The notes: a model not told the origin generated them from the letters alone. A stretch of DNA of 64,000 nucleotides from Bacteroidota bacterium (GCA_026391675.1 JAPLDQ010000015.1:1-64000), one strand, 5' to 3'. Shown: positions 26,200 to 34,885, numbered from the stretch's first letter. Made by a program: numbers and translations.

Positions 26200-26772
26200 T
26201 TAATCGATATCAAGGTCATATTTTCTCAATAAACCGGACAATGATGCAACAGCAAATTTTGCTTTTCTGATACGGTTTATTTCGGGGTCAATTCCAATGT
26301 TGAACGAAGTCCTGAAGTCAGTTTTTTCGATGATGGAATGATCAAATATGGCATTGCTTAAATCACAGTTATCAAACAATGAATCACTTATATCACATTC
26401 AGTAAAATCCACTTCCTGCATTTGTGAACTTTTGAATTCCGTTTTCTTGATTTTTGTTTTATAAAATGAGGAATAGTTCAGTAAACAGTTTTCAAAACTA
26501 AAGGAAAGTCCGAATGGATTACAATGCTCTAAATGAAGTCCCAGCATCTTACAGTCTTTGAAAATAATATCCCTGAAAGCAGTTTTATTCAATTTTGCCA
26601 TGCTGAAATTACAGCTTATAAAAATACAATCTGTAAATATTACTTCAGATAAATCAACTTCAGAAAATACACAAAGATTAAATTTACAGTTTTCGTATTC
26701 TCCCTTTTCTAATAAAGTAGTTGTGAAATCAATTTTATTATAATTAATATTTTCAGCAGAAAAATTTCCCAT
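26200..26772 (-). CDS. Pentapeptide-repeat protein (Qnr/McbG-like)
   Basis: 190 residues from ATG 26772. The body is built of A(D/N)LxF-type pentapeptides (for example CNFSM AKLNK TAFRD, CDISD SLFDN CDLSN AIFDH), which fold as a right-handed quadrilateral helix. The Qnr-like hallmarks CNPFGLSF in the middle and FRTSFNIGIDPEINRIRKAKF at the end are present. Qnr proteins protect DNA gyrase by mimicking DNA; chromosomal relatives in many bacteria have no proven resistance role. A longer frame to 26808 overlaps a promoter box, so the shorter start is preferred. Confidence 0.88.
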   Translation of the reverse strand: MGNFSAENINYNKIDFTTTLLEKGEYENCKFNLCVFSEVDLSEVIFTDCIFISCNFSMAKLNKTAFRDIIFKDCKMLGLHLEHCNPFGLSFSFENCLLNYSSFYKTKIKKTEFKSSQMQEVDFTECDISDSLFDNCDLSNAIFDHSIIEKTDFRTSFNIGIDPEINRIRKAKFAVASLSGLLRKYDLDID

Positions 26773-26805
26773 ATTAAAATTACAATTTTTTTGTGTTTGC
26801 TTGTG

Positions 26806-26813
26806 CAAAGATA
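26806..26813 (-). promoter_or_regulatory. -7 element of the pentapeptide-repeat gene
   Basis: TATCTTTG on the minus strand, 33 bases before ATG 26772; it overlaps the alternative start at 26808. Confidence 0.55.
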
Positions 26814-26997
26814 AAATTATTGAATTGAAAAATGGAGAAAATGCATTGAAAACTGCACAATAACTGAAAGATGAACAATTATTTTCAACACTTGTTTATT
26901 AACAATGATTTAACATTTGAATCAGATCAATTGAATGCGAAAAATAAAAACACAAATACCTGATTAACAAATTATTATTAATTTAAACATTTACATT

Positions 26998-27975
26998 ATG
27001 AAAAAAATATTACTTACTTCTATTTTTGTTTTTGCCATTACAGCTTTGTTTGCACAGGCCAATTTCACCAGTGCTGATATGCCGAATATAGGCGATCATG
27101 ATACGGTTAATTATCTGAATTATCAAACCATTACCAATAATCTGGATGCTGAAACCGGAAACGGATACAATTGGAATTTTACTACCCTGCCCTTTAGTAC
27201 TTATCCGAATTTTTATACTGTTGATTCATTCCGGGTAAAAACCCATACAGTAAGTCAGCCCTTTACCAATGCCAGTATTGAAGAATATGTGTATGACGGG
27301 ACTGCAGGTGATGTCAATCTCTTCAGCTACAGTAATGACACGCTCTATTTTCACAGATTAGGCTCTGTACTTAACGGATCTGCTTATATTCCACCTATTG
27401 CTTACATTGCGTTCCCTATACAATTCAATCACACTTCTGTCATAAAATCCAACTTTTATCAGGGAAGTGTAATATTGGGCATGAGAACTACAACTACTTT
27501 ATATGATGGCTTCGGTACTTTACAAATGCCAAATAACAAAACATTTACCAATGTATTCAGAATCAAAAAAATTGAAAAAGATACATCCTATTTAACAAAT
27601 ACTTCAAATACAGCAATATCATATATCTGGTATAAACAAGGCGGACAGATTCCTTTGCTGAGACTTGCGTTTTCCGGAAGTACCAATCTTTATTTTGTGT
27701 TTGGCAGCAGGGCTAAAAATACGTCAACCGTAATCATTGAAAACAATAACCCAATGAATTTCAGTATTTATCCTAATCCTTCCAATGGAATATTCAGTAT
27801 TTCAGAATTAAATTCTGTACCCGACAATATTGAAGTTTATAATATTGTTGGTGAAAAAATTATTCAACTGCATAAATCCATTGAAATCAATCTGACAGAT
27901 TTCCCAAAAGGCTGTTATTTTGTAAAAATATTTCAGGGAAACACCTCAGTTACAAAAAGAATTATTCTACAATAA
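26998..27975 (+). CDS. T9SS-exported protein, 'SADMP' family
   Basis: 325 residues. Signal peptide MKKILLTSIFVFAITALFAQ, then ANFTSADMPNIGDHDTV, NGYNWNFTTLP, YDGFGTLQMP, VFRIKKIEKDT and ISYIWYKQGG, which parallel the proteins at 18445 and 47121. The last ~70 residues are a type-A Por sorting domain (FSIYPNPSNGIFSI, EVYNIVGEKII, FPKGCYFVKI). It should be a cell-surface or secreted protein. The main domain is of unknown function. It is a single gene facing the aroC stop. Confidence 0.85.
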   Translation: MKKILLTSIFVFAITALFAQANFTSADMPNIGDHDTVNYLNYQTITNNLDAETGNGYNWNFTTLPFSTYPNFYTVDSFRVKTHTVSQPFTNASIEEYVYDGTAGDVNLFSYSNDTLYFHRLGSVLNGSAYIPPIAYIAFPIQFNHTSVIKSNFYQGSVILGMRTTTTLYDGFGTLQMPNNKTFTNVFRIKKIEKDTSYLTNTSNTAISYIWYKQGGQIPLLRLAFSGSTNLYFVFGSRAKNTSTVIIENNNPMNFSIYPNPSNGIFSISELNSVPDNIEVYNIVGEKIIQLHKSIEINLTDFPKGCYFVKIFQGNTSVTKRIILQ

Positions 27976-27986
27976 GCATTTGGAAT

Positions 27987-29057
27987 TTATTTCTTACTAT
28001 ACATCTTCCATCTCAACCAAAAATCTATAATTACAAGCGCTGCCATGGCTTCAACAATTGGAACAGCCCTAGGAACCACACATACATCATGTCTGCCTTT
28101 GCCTTCCAGCGTTACTGAATGGCCTTCCTTATTTACAGTTTGCTGGTTCTGCATTAAGCTGGCTATGGGTTTAAATGCAACCCGGAAATAAATTTCTTCA
28201 CCATTGGAAATACCGCCCTGTATACCTCCGGAATGATTAGTTTTGGTGGAAAAATCGGGATTTAAGATATCATTGTGTTCAGAACCCAGCAATTCCACTC
28301 CGGCAAAACCACTTCCATATTCAAAAGCCTTGGCAGCATTGATGCTGAGCATAGCTTTGGCCAGTTCTGCCTGTAATTTACCGAAGACTGGTTCACCCAG
28401 ACCTGCAGGACAGCCTTTAATGGAACAATAAATAATACCACCCAGTGTATCGCCTTTTTCTGTAATTTCTTCAATCAACAGCATCATCTTTTTTGATGCA
28501 TCTTCATCAGGACAGCGAACGGGGCTGCTTTCAATTTTTTCTGTTGTATAATTACTGTGCTTTTCGGCTTTTACCCTGCCGATTTGCTGCACATAAGCCT
28601 GAAAATATATGTTTTCTTTTGATAATATCTGTTTTGCAATGCTTCCGGCAACAACTCTTGCTATGGTCTCTCTTGCCGAAGCCCTGCCCCCGCCCCGGTA
28701 ATCGTAGTTGCCATACTTGGCATGATAGGTAAAATCGGCATGAGACGGACGAAAAGCTGTTGAAAGCTGATCATAATCCGCCGAATGCTGGTCAATATTT
28801 TTAATGATAAAGGCAATGGGAGCTCCGGTGGTTTTGCCATTGAAAATGCCGGATAAAAACTCAACTTCATCGGCTTCATTGCGCTGTGTGGTATAAACTG
28901 ATTGTCCCGGACGACGGCGGTTTAATTCCATTTGTATCTGATTGAAATCAAGTTCAAAGTTAGAAGGACAGCCATCTATTACACCGCCAATAGCTGCACC
29001 ATGAGATTCACCAAAACTGGTCAAACTGAATAATTTCCCGAATGTATTTCCAGCCAT
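27987..29057 (-). CDS. aroC: Chorismate synthase
   Basis: 356 residues, normal length. It converts 5-enolpyruvylshikimate-3-phosphate to chorismate using reduced FMN, the last common step to aromatic amino acids. FGESHG (15-20), RRRPGQS (48-54), [11 protein letters not shown] and the C-terminal [17 protein letters not shown] are the family signatures. It converges with the T9SS gene at 26998. The start ATG 29057 gives the expected [20 protein letters not shown]. Confidence 0.97.
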   Translation of the reverse strand: MAGNTFGKLFSLTSFGESHGAAIGGVIDGCPSNFELDFNQIQMELNRRRPGQSVYTTQRNEADEVEFLSGIFNGKTTGAPIAFIIKNIDQHSADYDQLSTAFRPSHADFTYHAKYGNYDYRGGGRASARETIARVVAGSIAKQILSKENIYFQAYVQQIGRVKAEKHSNYTTEKIESSPVRCPDEDASKKMMLLIEEITEKGDTLGGIIYCSIKGCPAGLGEPVFGKLQAELAKAMLSINAAKAFEYGSGFAGVELLGSEHNDILNPDFSTKTNHSGGIQGGISNGEEIYFRVAFKPIASLMQNQQTVNKEGHSVTLEGKGRHDVCVVPRAVPIVEAMAALVIIDFWLRWKMYSKK

Positions 29058-29078
29058 GTTGTTAGTTATGAGTTAACT

Positions 29079-29111
29079 AACCCTGACAGGGTTTAAAACC
29101 CTGTCAGGGTT
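29079..29111. repeat. 33-bp near-perfect palindrome
   Basis: Two 16-bp arms (29079-29094 and 29096-29111) around a single base; each arm itself contains the palindromic core ACCCTGACAGGGT. The same motif is familiar as a dispersed intergenic repeat in Bacteroidota genomes. It lies just upstream of aroC and just downstream of the ModE-like gene and can act as a terminator hairpin for the latter. Confidence 0.8.
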
Positions 29112-29120
29112 GATACTAAA

Positions 29121-29486
29121 TTACTTTTCTAATTCATTTTTAAATTCCTGAAACGCCTGCTGAACAAAAGTGTCAAATTTCAGGTGAAAATGATCAAATG
29201 CTTTTACAATTTTTTCGCCTTCTGCTGTTAGGCAGGTTTTGCCACCATCTGCACCACCACGCTGTGTATCCAGTATAGGAAAACCAAGGCGTTCTTCAAT
29301 TTGCTGCAGGTTATTCCAGGTTTTGCGATAGCTCAGATTCAGCTTTTCCATGGCCAGCTTGAGTGAACCGGTTTCGCTGATAGCTTTAAGCAACTGCCAC
29401 TTGCCGTCACCCAATATGCCCAACTCATCTTTTGTTTCCAGCCAGATCTTATAATTTAAGCGGATGTTTTCATATTTAGATTGCAT
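29121..29486 (-). CDS. ModE-like winged-helix transcriptional regulator
   Basis: 121 residues from ATG 29486, only the N-terminal DNA-binding part of ModE. LETKDELGILGDGKWQLLKA, ISETGSLKLAMEKLNLSYRK, TWNNLQQIEERLGFPI and RGGADGGKTCLT are close to the ModE/LysR-type winged helix. ModE controls molybdate uptake genes; without the molybdate-binding domain this version may sense nothing or act with partners. No mod transport genes are nearby. The alternative start 29504 touches the promoter box. Confidence 0.85.
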   Translation of the reverse strand: MQSKYENIRLNYKIWLETKDELGILGDGKWQLLKAISETGSLKLAMEKLNLSYRKTWNNLQQIEERLGFPILDTQRGGADGGKTCLTAEGEKIVKAFDHFHLKFDTFVQQAFQEFKNELEK

Positions 29487-29505
29487 ATGCTCAGAATTTA
29501 TCAAA

Positions 29506-29513
29506 CAAAGATA
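29506..29513 (-). promoter_or_regulatory. -7 element of the ModE-like gene
   Basis: TATCTTTG on the minus strand, 19 bases before ATG 29486. Confidence 0.6.
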
Positions 29514-29969
29514 ATATATTTTTCTATAAAATATTTTAATTGTTTTATGGAGAAACTTTCTTTGTCATTCCGAGTGATAGCGAGGAATCTCAATAAAAAA
29601 GGTTATTGGTTATTAAGTTATTAAGTTATTAAGTTATTTGCTGCAGTGTTAATTGCTTTGTCATTCTGAGTTTTAACATTTAGAAAAATGCTTGAAGGTA
29701 CGATGACAAAAATATAAAATCATTGCTTTTTCAATCTCTGCGGTACAGTTCGACAAGCTCACTGCATCGCTTTGCGCCTTCTTTGCGGCTCTCAGCGGTA
29801 AAAAAGTTTAACCGCAGAGTGCCGCGGAGTTTTACGCGGAGAACCGCAAAGATTAAAGAATCAACTAGTTTTAATTTCATTGTCATGTTTCTTATATATA
29901 CTTAAAAATCTAACTTAATAACTTAATAACTTAATAACTATTAACTAAATTACTGCTAACTGTTAACTG
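29514..29969. other. Repeat-rich intergenic region
   Basis: About 450 bases with no convincing gene. It contains TCATTCCGAGTGATAGCGAG (29563-29582), two arrays of an octamer in opposite orientation at 29609-29636 and 29911-29938, and several CGCAGAG / GCGGAG strings (29735-29850) that can fold back on each other. All resemble widespread Bacteroidota intergenic repeats. Confidence 0.6.
29609..29938. repeat. Block bounded by 28-bp perfect inverted repeats
   Basis: 29609-29636 and 29911-29938 are exact reverse complements, each three copies plus of the octamer TTATTAAG / CTTAATAA. They enclose 274 bases of GC-richer sequence with internal inverted repeats (CTCTGCGGT near 29736, ACCGCAGAG near 29811). 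There is no ORF of note inside. It could be a non-autonomous MITE-like unit or two independent repeats. Confidence 0.65.
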
Positions 29970-31208
29970 CTAACTGCTAACTGAGCCTGCCAACCAAGCC
30001 GTAGAAAAGGCAATCTGCAGATTATATCCTCCGGTATCTGCATCCAGATCCAGCACTTCACCGGCAAAAAACAAGCCTTTCACCAGTTTGGATTCCATGG
30101 TTTTTGAGTCCACTTCGTTTAGATCGATGCCACCGGCAGTGATAATGGCTTCAGCAAAGGAGCGAGAACCTGTAATTTCAAAACGGAAATCCTTTAACCA
30201 AAGGCGTATTTTCCTGCGTTCTTCTGCAGAAATCTGATTGCCTAATTTTTCACCTGAAATATGCAGCAAATCAGCAGCTATTAAGGCTAATTTACCAGGT
30301 AACCACTTCCTGAGCACAGAATGAAATTTCATCTTACCATGTTCATTCAGGTCTCTGAGCAGGCGGGCATCCAGAATATTATCGTCCAGTGCGGGTTTGA
30401 GGTCAATGGAGCAAATCATGGGCTGGCGTGCCTGTATTTCCTGCGAAAACTTACGGCTTAAGGTTAATACGATAGGACCGGTAATGCCGAAATGGGTAAA
30501 CATCATTTCACCGAAGGCATCACCTTTCTTTTTGCCATCTATCCAGATGCTGGCTTTTACATTTTTAAGGCTTAATCCCTGAAGTTCCTGAGCGGTATTT
30601 CCTTTTGTTTCCAGAGGGACAAGGGCAGGACGTATCTTGGTAACACTGTGGCCCAGACTTTTGGCGAGTTTATAGCCATCGCCTGTGGAGCCGGTGGCAG
30701 GATAGGAACAACCACCTGTTGCCAGTATCACCTTAGACGCATAAAAGAGCTGGCTGTTGTTCACCTCCACCCCTTCTATAATGCCATTATCTGCTAATAT
30801 TTTAGTAACACTGCTTTCTTTTCTTATATCAACTTTTAATTTCTCCACCCAGCGGATCAAAGCATTGAAAATATCCTGTGCCTGCTCACTTGTAGGAAAA
30901 GCCCTGGCACCGCGTTCCACAGTAATAGGCACGCCTTTGTTTTCGAAAAAAGCAATGAGTTCAGAAGAAAAAAATGTGGAAAAAGCAGGCCTTAAAAATC
31001 TGGCATTTTCACCAATATGATCCATAAATTCCCGCATAGGGGCAATATTGGTTAGGTTGCAGCGTCCTTTACCGGTAATGCGCAATTTCCTGCCCGGCTG
31101 ATTCATTTTTTCAAGCAACAGCACCGTTGCACCCTGTTCTGCCGCCCTGCCGGCTGCCAGCAGGCCTGCAGCACCACCACCTATAACAATAACATCGTAT
31201 GGATTCAT
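29970..31208 (-). CDS. BaiN/HI0933-family FAD-dependent oxidoreductase
   Basis: 412 residues. FAD-binding VIGGGAAGLLAAGRAAEQG (8-26) and the family motif RKLRITGKGRCNLTN (about 40-54), later ATGGCSYPATGSTGDGY and FFAGEVLDLDADTGGYNLQ, identify the YhiN/BaiN family. Members are flavoproteins with a Rossmann fold and an inserted domain; one branch reduces bile-acid enones, but most have unknown substrates. It is 15 bases downstream of hflX on the same strand, probably in one transcript with it. Confidence 0.9.
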   Translation of the reverse strand: MNPYDVIVIGGGAAGLLAAGRAAEQGATVLLLEKMNQPGRKLRITGKGRCNLTNIAPMREFMDHIGENARFLRPAFSTFFSSELIAFFENKGVPITVERGARAFPTSEQAQDIFNALIRWVEKLKVDIRKESSVTKILADNGIIEGVEVNNSQLFYASKVILATGGCSYPATGSTGDGYKLAKSLGHSVTKIRPALVPLETKGNTAQELQGLSLKNVKASIWIDGKKKGDAFGEMMFTHFGITGPIVLTLSRKFSQEIQARQPMICSIDLKPALDDNILDARLLRDLNEHGKMKFHSVLRKWLPGKLALIAADLLHISGEKLGNQISAEERRKIRLWLKDFRFEITGSRSFAEAIITAGGIDLNEVDSKTMESKLVKGLFFAGEVLDLDADTGGYNLQIAFSTAWLAGSVSS

Positions 31209-31223
31209 GTAAAAATTATCTGA

Positions 31224-32408
31224 TTAAAACAAAAAATTATTGTAGGGATAGCGTTTGATATGTATGCGTTTTACTTCTTCATAAAGGAAATCGCGGAAAG
31301 CTTCTATGTTTTGCTTTTCTTTTGCTGAAATAAAGAGGCTTGCTGTGTTGGACTTGGCCATCCATGAGTTTTTCAACTCATCCAGCGTCAGGTTTTCTTT
31401 GGTGGAAGGTGTAAGGTCATCGTCATCCTTCTGCACAAAGCTGTAGGCATCTATTTTGTTAAAGAGGGTAATATAGGGTTTGTCGCCGGCCTTGATATCG
31501 CTCAGGGTTTGTTTTACAACATTTATCTGTTCCTCAAAACCGCTGTGTGATATGTCCACCACATGTATAAGAATATCAGCTTCACGTACTTCGTCCAAAG
31601 TAGATTTAAAGGATTCCACCAGATCGTGGGGCAGTTTACGGATAAAACCAACGGTATCTGTCAGCAGGAAAGGCAGGTTGCCGATTACCATTTTCCTTAC
31701 AGTTGTATCGAGCGTGGCAAAGAGTTTATTTTCAGCAAATACTTCTGATTTACACAACATATTCATAATGGTGGATTTGCCCACATTGGTATAACCTACC
31801 AGAGCAACCCTTACCATATCCTCACGGTTCTTGCGTTGGGTAGTCATCTGCTTGTCAATATCCTTAAGCTTTTCCTTGAGCAATGTAATTTTATCACGTA
31901 TAATACGGCGGTCGGTTTCAATTTCTTTTTCACCGGGCCCGCGCATCCCCATACCACCGCGCTGTTTGGTTAAGTGGGTCCACATACGGGTAAGGCGTGG
32001 CAGTAAATACTGACATTGAGCCAGTTCCACCTGTGTTTTGGCGTGTGAAGTCCGGGCACGGCTGGCAAAAATATCTAAAATAAGATTGGTTCTATCCAGT
32101 ATTTTGCACTGCAGTTCCTTTTCGATATTACGTATTTGCGAAGGACTTAATTCATCATCAAAAACCGCAACATTGATACTTTCGGCTTCTACATATTCCT
32201 TTATTTCGGCCAGTTTACCCGAACCAACAAAAGTGCGGGAATCGGGTCTTTCGAGTCGCTGTACAAAGCGTTTGACGGCCACACCTCCGGCAGTATCCAC
32301 CAGAAATGCCAGTTCATCGAGGTATTCGTTTACCTTTTCCATTTCCTGATTCTGGTAAATCAAGCCGATTAATACAGCGGTTTCCTGTTTTTTAGCCGTT
32401 TCGTTCAA
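31224..32408 (-). CDS. hflX: GTPase HflX
   Basis: 394 residues. An N-terminal HflX nucleotide-binding domain (KRFVQRLERPDSRTFVGSGK) and coiled linker with RGGMGMRGPGEKEIETDRR precede the G domain: G1 GYTNVGKST (about 205), DTVGFI (G3) and FNKID (G4). HflX splits stalled or hibernating 70S ribosomes. The first in-frame start is a TTG at 32408; no ATG is available upstream of the conserved region, so the exact start is uncertain. It lies between trpS and the BaiN-like gene, all on the minus strand. Confidence 0.95.
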   Translation of the reverse strand: MNETAKKQETAVLIGLIYQNQEMEKVNEYLDELAFLVDTAGGVAVKRFVQRLERPDSRTFVGSGKLAEIKEYVEAESINVAVFDDELSPSQIRNIEKELQCKILDRTNLILDIFASRARTSHAKTQVELAQCQYLLPRLTRMWTHLTKQRGGMGMRGPGEKEIETDRRIIRDKITLLKEKLKDIDKQMTTQRKNREDMVRVALVGYTNVGKSTIMNMLCKSEVFAENKLFATLDTTVRKMVIGNLPFLLTDTVGFIRKLPHDLVESFKSTLDEVREADILIHVVDISHSGFEEQINVVKQTLSDIKAGDKPYITLFNKIDAYSFVQKDDDDLTPSTKENLTLDELKNSWMAKSNTASLFISAKEKQNIEAFRDFLYEEVKRIHIKRYPYNNFLF

Positions 32409-32441
32409 AATATAATATGGGTATTTGTATGTATGAGTTTA

Positions 32442-33437
32442 TTAAAATGCTCTGAAACCAATGATTTCACGCACTTCTTTAATGGTTTTTGAGGCACTTT
32501 CGCGTGCTTTTTCTGCTCCCTGTGTTGCTACCTTATGCAGATAGGCATTGTCATCGCTGAGTTCAAGTATTCTTTCGCGGAAAGGGGCTGTAAAAATCAC
32601 AAGATCTTCTGCCAGTTGTTTTTTCATATCGCCATAACGAATCTGGCATGTATTGTATAAGTCGTTAAAATGATTCAGCGTATCTTCAGCTGAAACCGCT
32701 TTCATGAGATTGAAAAGGTTTTCAACAGCCTGTGCCTTGGGTTGATTGGGTTCTGTAGGACCCTGGTCAGAAACAGCCTTCATTACCTTCTTGCGAATGG
32801 CTTCTGCTGAATCGCCTAAATAGATGCAGGAGTTTTCATTGTCTGATTTCGACATTTTGGTACTGCCATCCAATCCGGGAATTTTTATCAGTTCTTCACC
32901 AAAGTTATAAGCTACTGGTTCAATAAAATAATCCACTTTATACAATCTGTTGAAACGATTGGCAAAAGTACGTGCCATTTCGAGGTGTTGTTCCTGATCT
33001 TTACCAACAGGTACTTTATGTGCCTTATGTATGATAACATCAGCAGCCATCAGGGTTGGATAAGTTAGCAATCCTGCATTCACATTATCAGGTTGTGTAC
33101 GTATTTTTTCCTTAAAGGAAGCTACCCTTTCCAGTTCTCCCTTATAGGCATTCATATTTAATAACAAATACAGCTCAGTCACCTGAGGAATATCGCTTTG
33201 TACATAAATGCAGGCAGCTTCAGGATCAAGTCCTGCTGCCAAGTAATTTACCAAAACCCTCTTAACATTACCGTGTAAATCGGCAGGTGTAGGATGAGTG
33301 GTTAATGAATGATAATCGGCGATAAAAAAATAACAATTATTCTCATACTGCATTTTTAAGAAATTCTTGAGTGCTCCGAAGTAATTTCCTAAATGTAAAT
33401 CGCCAGTGGGTCTGATTCCGCTTACTACTATTTCCAT
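32442..33437 (-). CDS. trpS: Tryptophan-tRNA ligase
   Basis: 331 residues, class I synthetase of the short bacterial type. The HIGH-like motif is DLHLGNY (13-19), KMSKS is at 194-198, and GKDQEQHLEMAR binds tryptophan/ATP. It charges tRNA-Trp with tryptophan. The conserved MEIVVSGIRPTGDLHLG fixes the start at 33437. A strong promoter box ends only five bases before this ATG, so the transcript is likely leaderless or nearly so (see the promoter entry). Confidence 0.97.
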   Translation of the reverse strand: MEIVVSGIRPTGDLHLGNYFGALKNFLKMQYENNCYFFIADYHSLTTHPTPADLHGNVKRVLVNYLAAGLDPEAACIYVQSDIPQVTELYLLLNMNAYKGELERVASFKEKIRTQPDNVNAGLLTYPTLMAADVIIHKAHKVPVGKDQEQHLEMARTFANRFNRLYKVDYFIEPVAYNFGEELIKIPGLDGSTKMSKSDNENSCIYLGDSAEAIRKKVMKAVSDQGPTEPNQPKAQAVENLFNLMKAVSAEDTLNHFNDLYNTCQIRYGDMKKQLAEDLVIFTAPFRERILELSDDNAYLHKVATQGAEKARESASKTIKEVREIIGFRAF

Positions 33438-33441
33438 GCTG

Positions 33442-33472
33442 CAAAATTAAGGAAAATTTCGCTTTTATGAAA
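33442..33472 (-). promoter_or_regulatory. trpS promoter giving a leaderless or near-leaderless mRNA
   Basis: On the minus strand TTTC (33469-33472), 19 bases, then TAATTTTG (33442-33449). Transcription normally starts about 4-7 bases after the -7 box, which would be at or within a few bases of the ATG at 33437. Confidence 0.6.
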
Positions 33473-34070
33473 TAAGAATTTTGATTTCATATCAGTAACG
33501 TTTATAGCACGCGGATAACGCGGATTTCATCCCGCTTTCAGCGGATATGAAAGTGCGGATTTTTTAAATTTTAAAGTATAAGAAATTATTGATAAAATAT
33601 TGAAATCTTTGTAACTTTTGATGAAGATTCAAACCACTAAGGCACTAAGAACACTAAGTTACACTAAGAAAAAGTGCATTTCTTATACCCGGGTGATTAT
33701 TTCTTTCACCCAAGAGTGAATCATTTGCACCCAAATGCATATATTTTGCTGCCTAGTGAGTATCTTTTATACCCAAGTGCATATATTTTGCACCCAAGTG
33801 TATATCTTTTGCACCCAAGTGCATATATTTTGCACCCAAGTGCATATATTTTACACCTAAGTGCATATCTTTTGCACCTAAGTGCATATCTTTTGGACAT
33901 GAGTGTTTATATTTTGCAACCAAGTGCATATATTTTGGACCTGAATGAATATTTCTTTCACTTAAAAGCAAATGATGCCAATCCGGCTACGAAATAAATT
34001 AACTTAGCCTTAATTTTTCCCTGAATAAAGGCTAAAGCCATATTATAGTATGTCTAAATGGTAAAAAAAA
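33473..34070. other. Non-coding region with interspersed repeats and a 21-bp array
   Basis: Left part holds ACGCGGAT-type repeats (33510-33560) and CACTAAG repeats (33635-33668), both typical of Bacteroidota spacers. The centre is the tandem array listed separately. The frames that stay open on both strands across the array reflect its 21-base period and do not look like proteins. Confidence 0.6.
33676..33967. repeat. 21-bp tandem repeat array (13 full units plus one degenerate)
   Basis: Thirteen 21-base units run from 33695 to 33967, preceded by a 19-base degenerate unit. The consensus is close to GCATATATTTTGCACCCAAGT with most variation at the edges and near identity in the middle (33779-33841). 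The junction of adjacent units gives an imperfect inverted repeat GTGCA-N7-TGCAC in each period. The multiple-of-three length leaves frames open on both strands; a heptad translation (HPSAYIL-like) is probably incidental. Confidence 0.85.
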
Positions 34071-34757
34071 TTAATCTTTTAGTAATTCTTCAATTAACAG
34101 AGGTATTCCGATGCCCGCTTTTTCCTTGATAATACTAAGGTTACGGACATAATAATTATCCTTTGCATTGGGGTCGATAAGATATTTAATGCAGGATGAA
34201 GGAGCGTAGGAAAGCAAGCCTGCTGCAGGATAAACATTCATTGAAGTACCGATAACCATAAAGATATCCGCTTTTTCTGCCAGCCTTGATGCCGGCACTA
34301 TCTGTGGCACGGCTTCGCCAAACCAAACGATATGCGGCCTTAATTGGGAGCCTTTTTCACATAAATCACCTTTCTTCAGCTCCCAGCCTTTTAATTCATA
34401 AATCAGGTTTTCATCCACTGTGCTTCTTACTTTTTTTAATTCGCCATGCAGATGCAATACATTTGTTGAACCTGCCCTTTCGTGCAAATCGTCCACATTC
34501 TGGGTAATAATCTGAACATTGAATTTCTTTTCGAGTTCAACCAGGGCATAATGTGCAGCATTCGGTTGGACTTCATATAATTGTTTGCGACGTTGATTAT
34601 AGAATTCCAAAACCAGCTCCTGATTGCGCTGCCAGGCTTCAAATGTAGCGACATCTTCCACGTGATGTTCTTCCCAGAGGCCATCACTGTCTCTGAAAGT
34701 TCTGATACCGCTTTCGGCACTGATGCCGGCTCCAGTCAAAACGACTATGGTTTTCAT
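34071..34757 (-). CDS. cobB: Sirtuin NAD-dependent protein deacylase (CobB, class III-like)
   Basis: 228 residues. GAGISAESGIRTFRD (9-23), QNVDDLHERAG (86-96) and the catalytic His104 in HLHGE are present. Tyr53 and Arg56 in the EFYNQRR segment are the pair that marks class III sirtuins, which favour succinyl/malonyl lysine. The structural zinc site normally made of four Cys is missing: only one Cys (GDLCEKGSQLRPHIVWFGE) remains in that region. Zinc-less sirtuins with this sequence pattern are found in Bacteroidota. Single gene on the minus strand. Confidence 0.92.
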   Translation of the reverse strand: MKTIVVLTGAGISAESGIRTFRDSDGLWEEHHVEDVATFEAWQRNQELVLEFYNQRRKQLYEVQPNAAHYALVELEKKFNVQIITQNVDDLHERAGSTNVLHLHGELKKVRSTVDENLIYELKGWELKKGDLCEKGSQLRPHIVWFGEAVPQIVPASRLAEKADIFMVIGTSMNVYPAAGLLSYAPSSCIKYLIDPNAKDNYYVRNLSIIKEKAGIGIPLLIEELLKD

Positions 34758-34792
34758 GTTTGCAAATTTGGGTGTAAAGATAGTGAAAACTC

Positions 34793-34834
34793 GAATTATG
34801 AGTTATGAGTTATGAATTATGAATTATGAATTAT
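34793..34834. repeat. Heptamer tandem repeat
   Basis: Six 7-base units GAATTAT / GAGTTAT in a row lie in the spacer upstream of the sirtuin gene. Similar TTATGAATTATGA strings occur at 8577-8600. Confidence 0.75.
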
Positions 34835-34885
34835 AAGTTAAAAACGAAAAGTGATTTGATTTGAATAAAAATTCAGAATAAAAAA

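Noticed and set aside
29121-29486. Full-length ModE with molybdate-binding domain
   Set aside because: The gene ends after the winged-helix part; no TOBE/Mop domain follows in any frame.
33676-33967. CRISPR array
   Set aside because: The 21-base units abut with no unique spacers, and no cas gene is in the window.
33674-33997. Frame coding for HPSAYIL-type heptad repeats (and an open frame on the other strand)
   Set aside because: The 21-base period keeps frames open on both strands; starts with GTG, has no signal or domain, and lacks a promoter box. Treated as a DNA repeat array.
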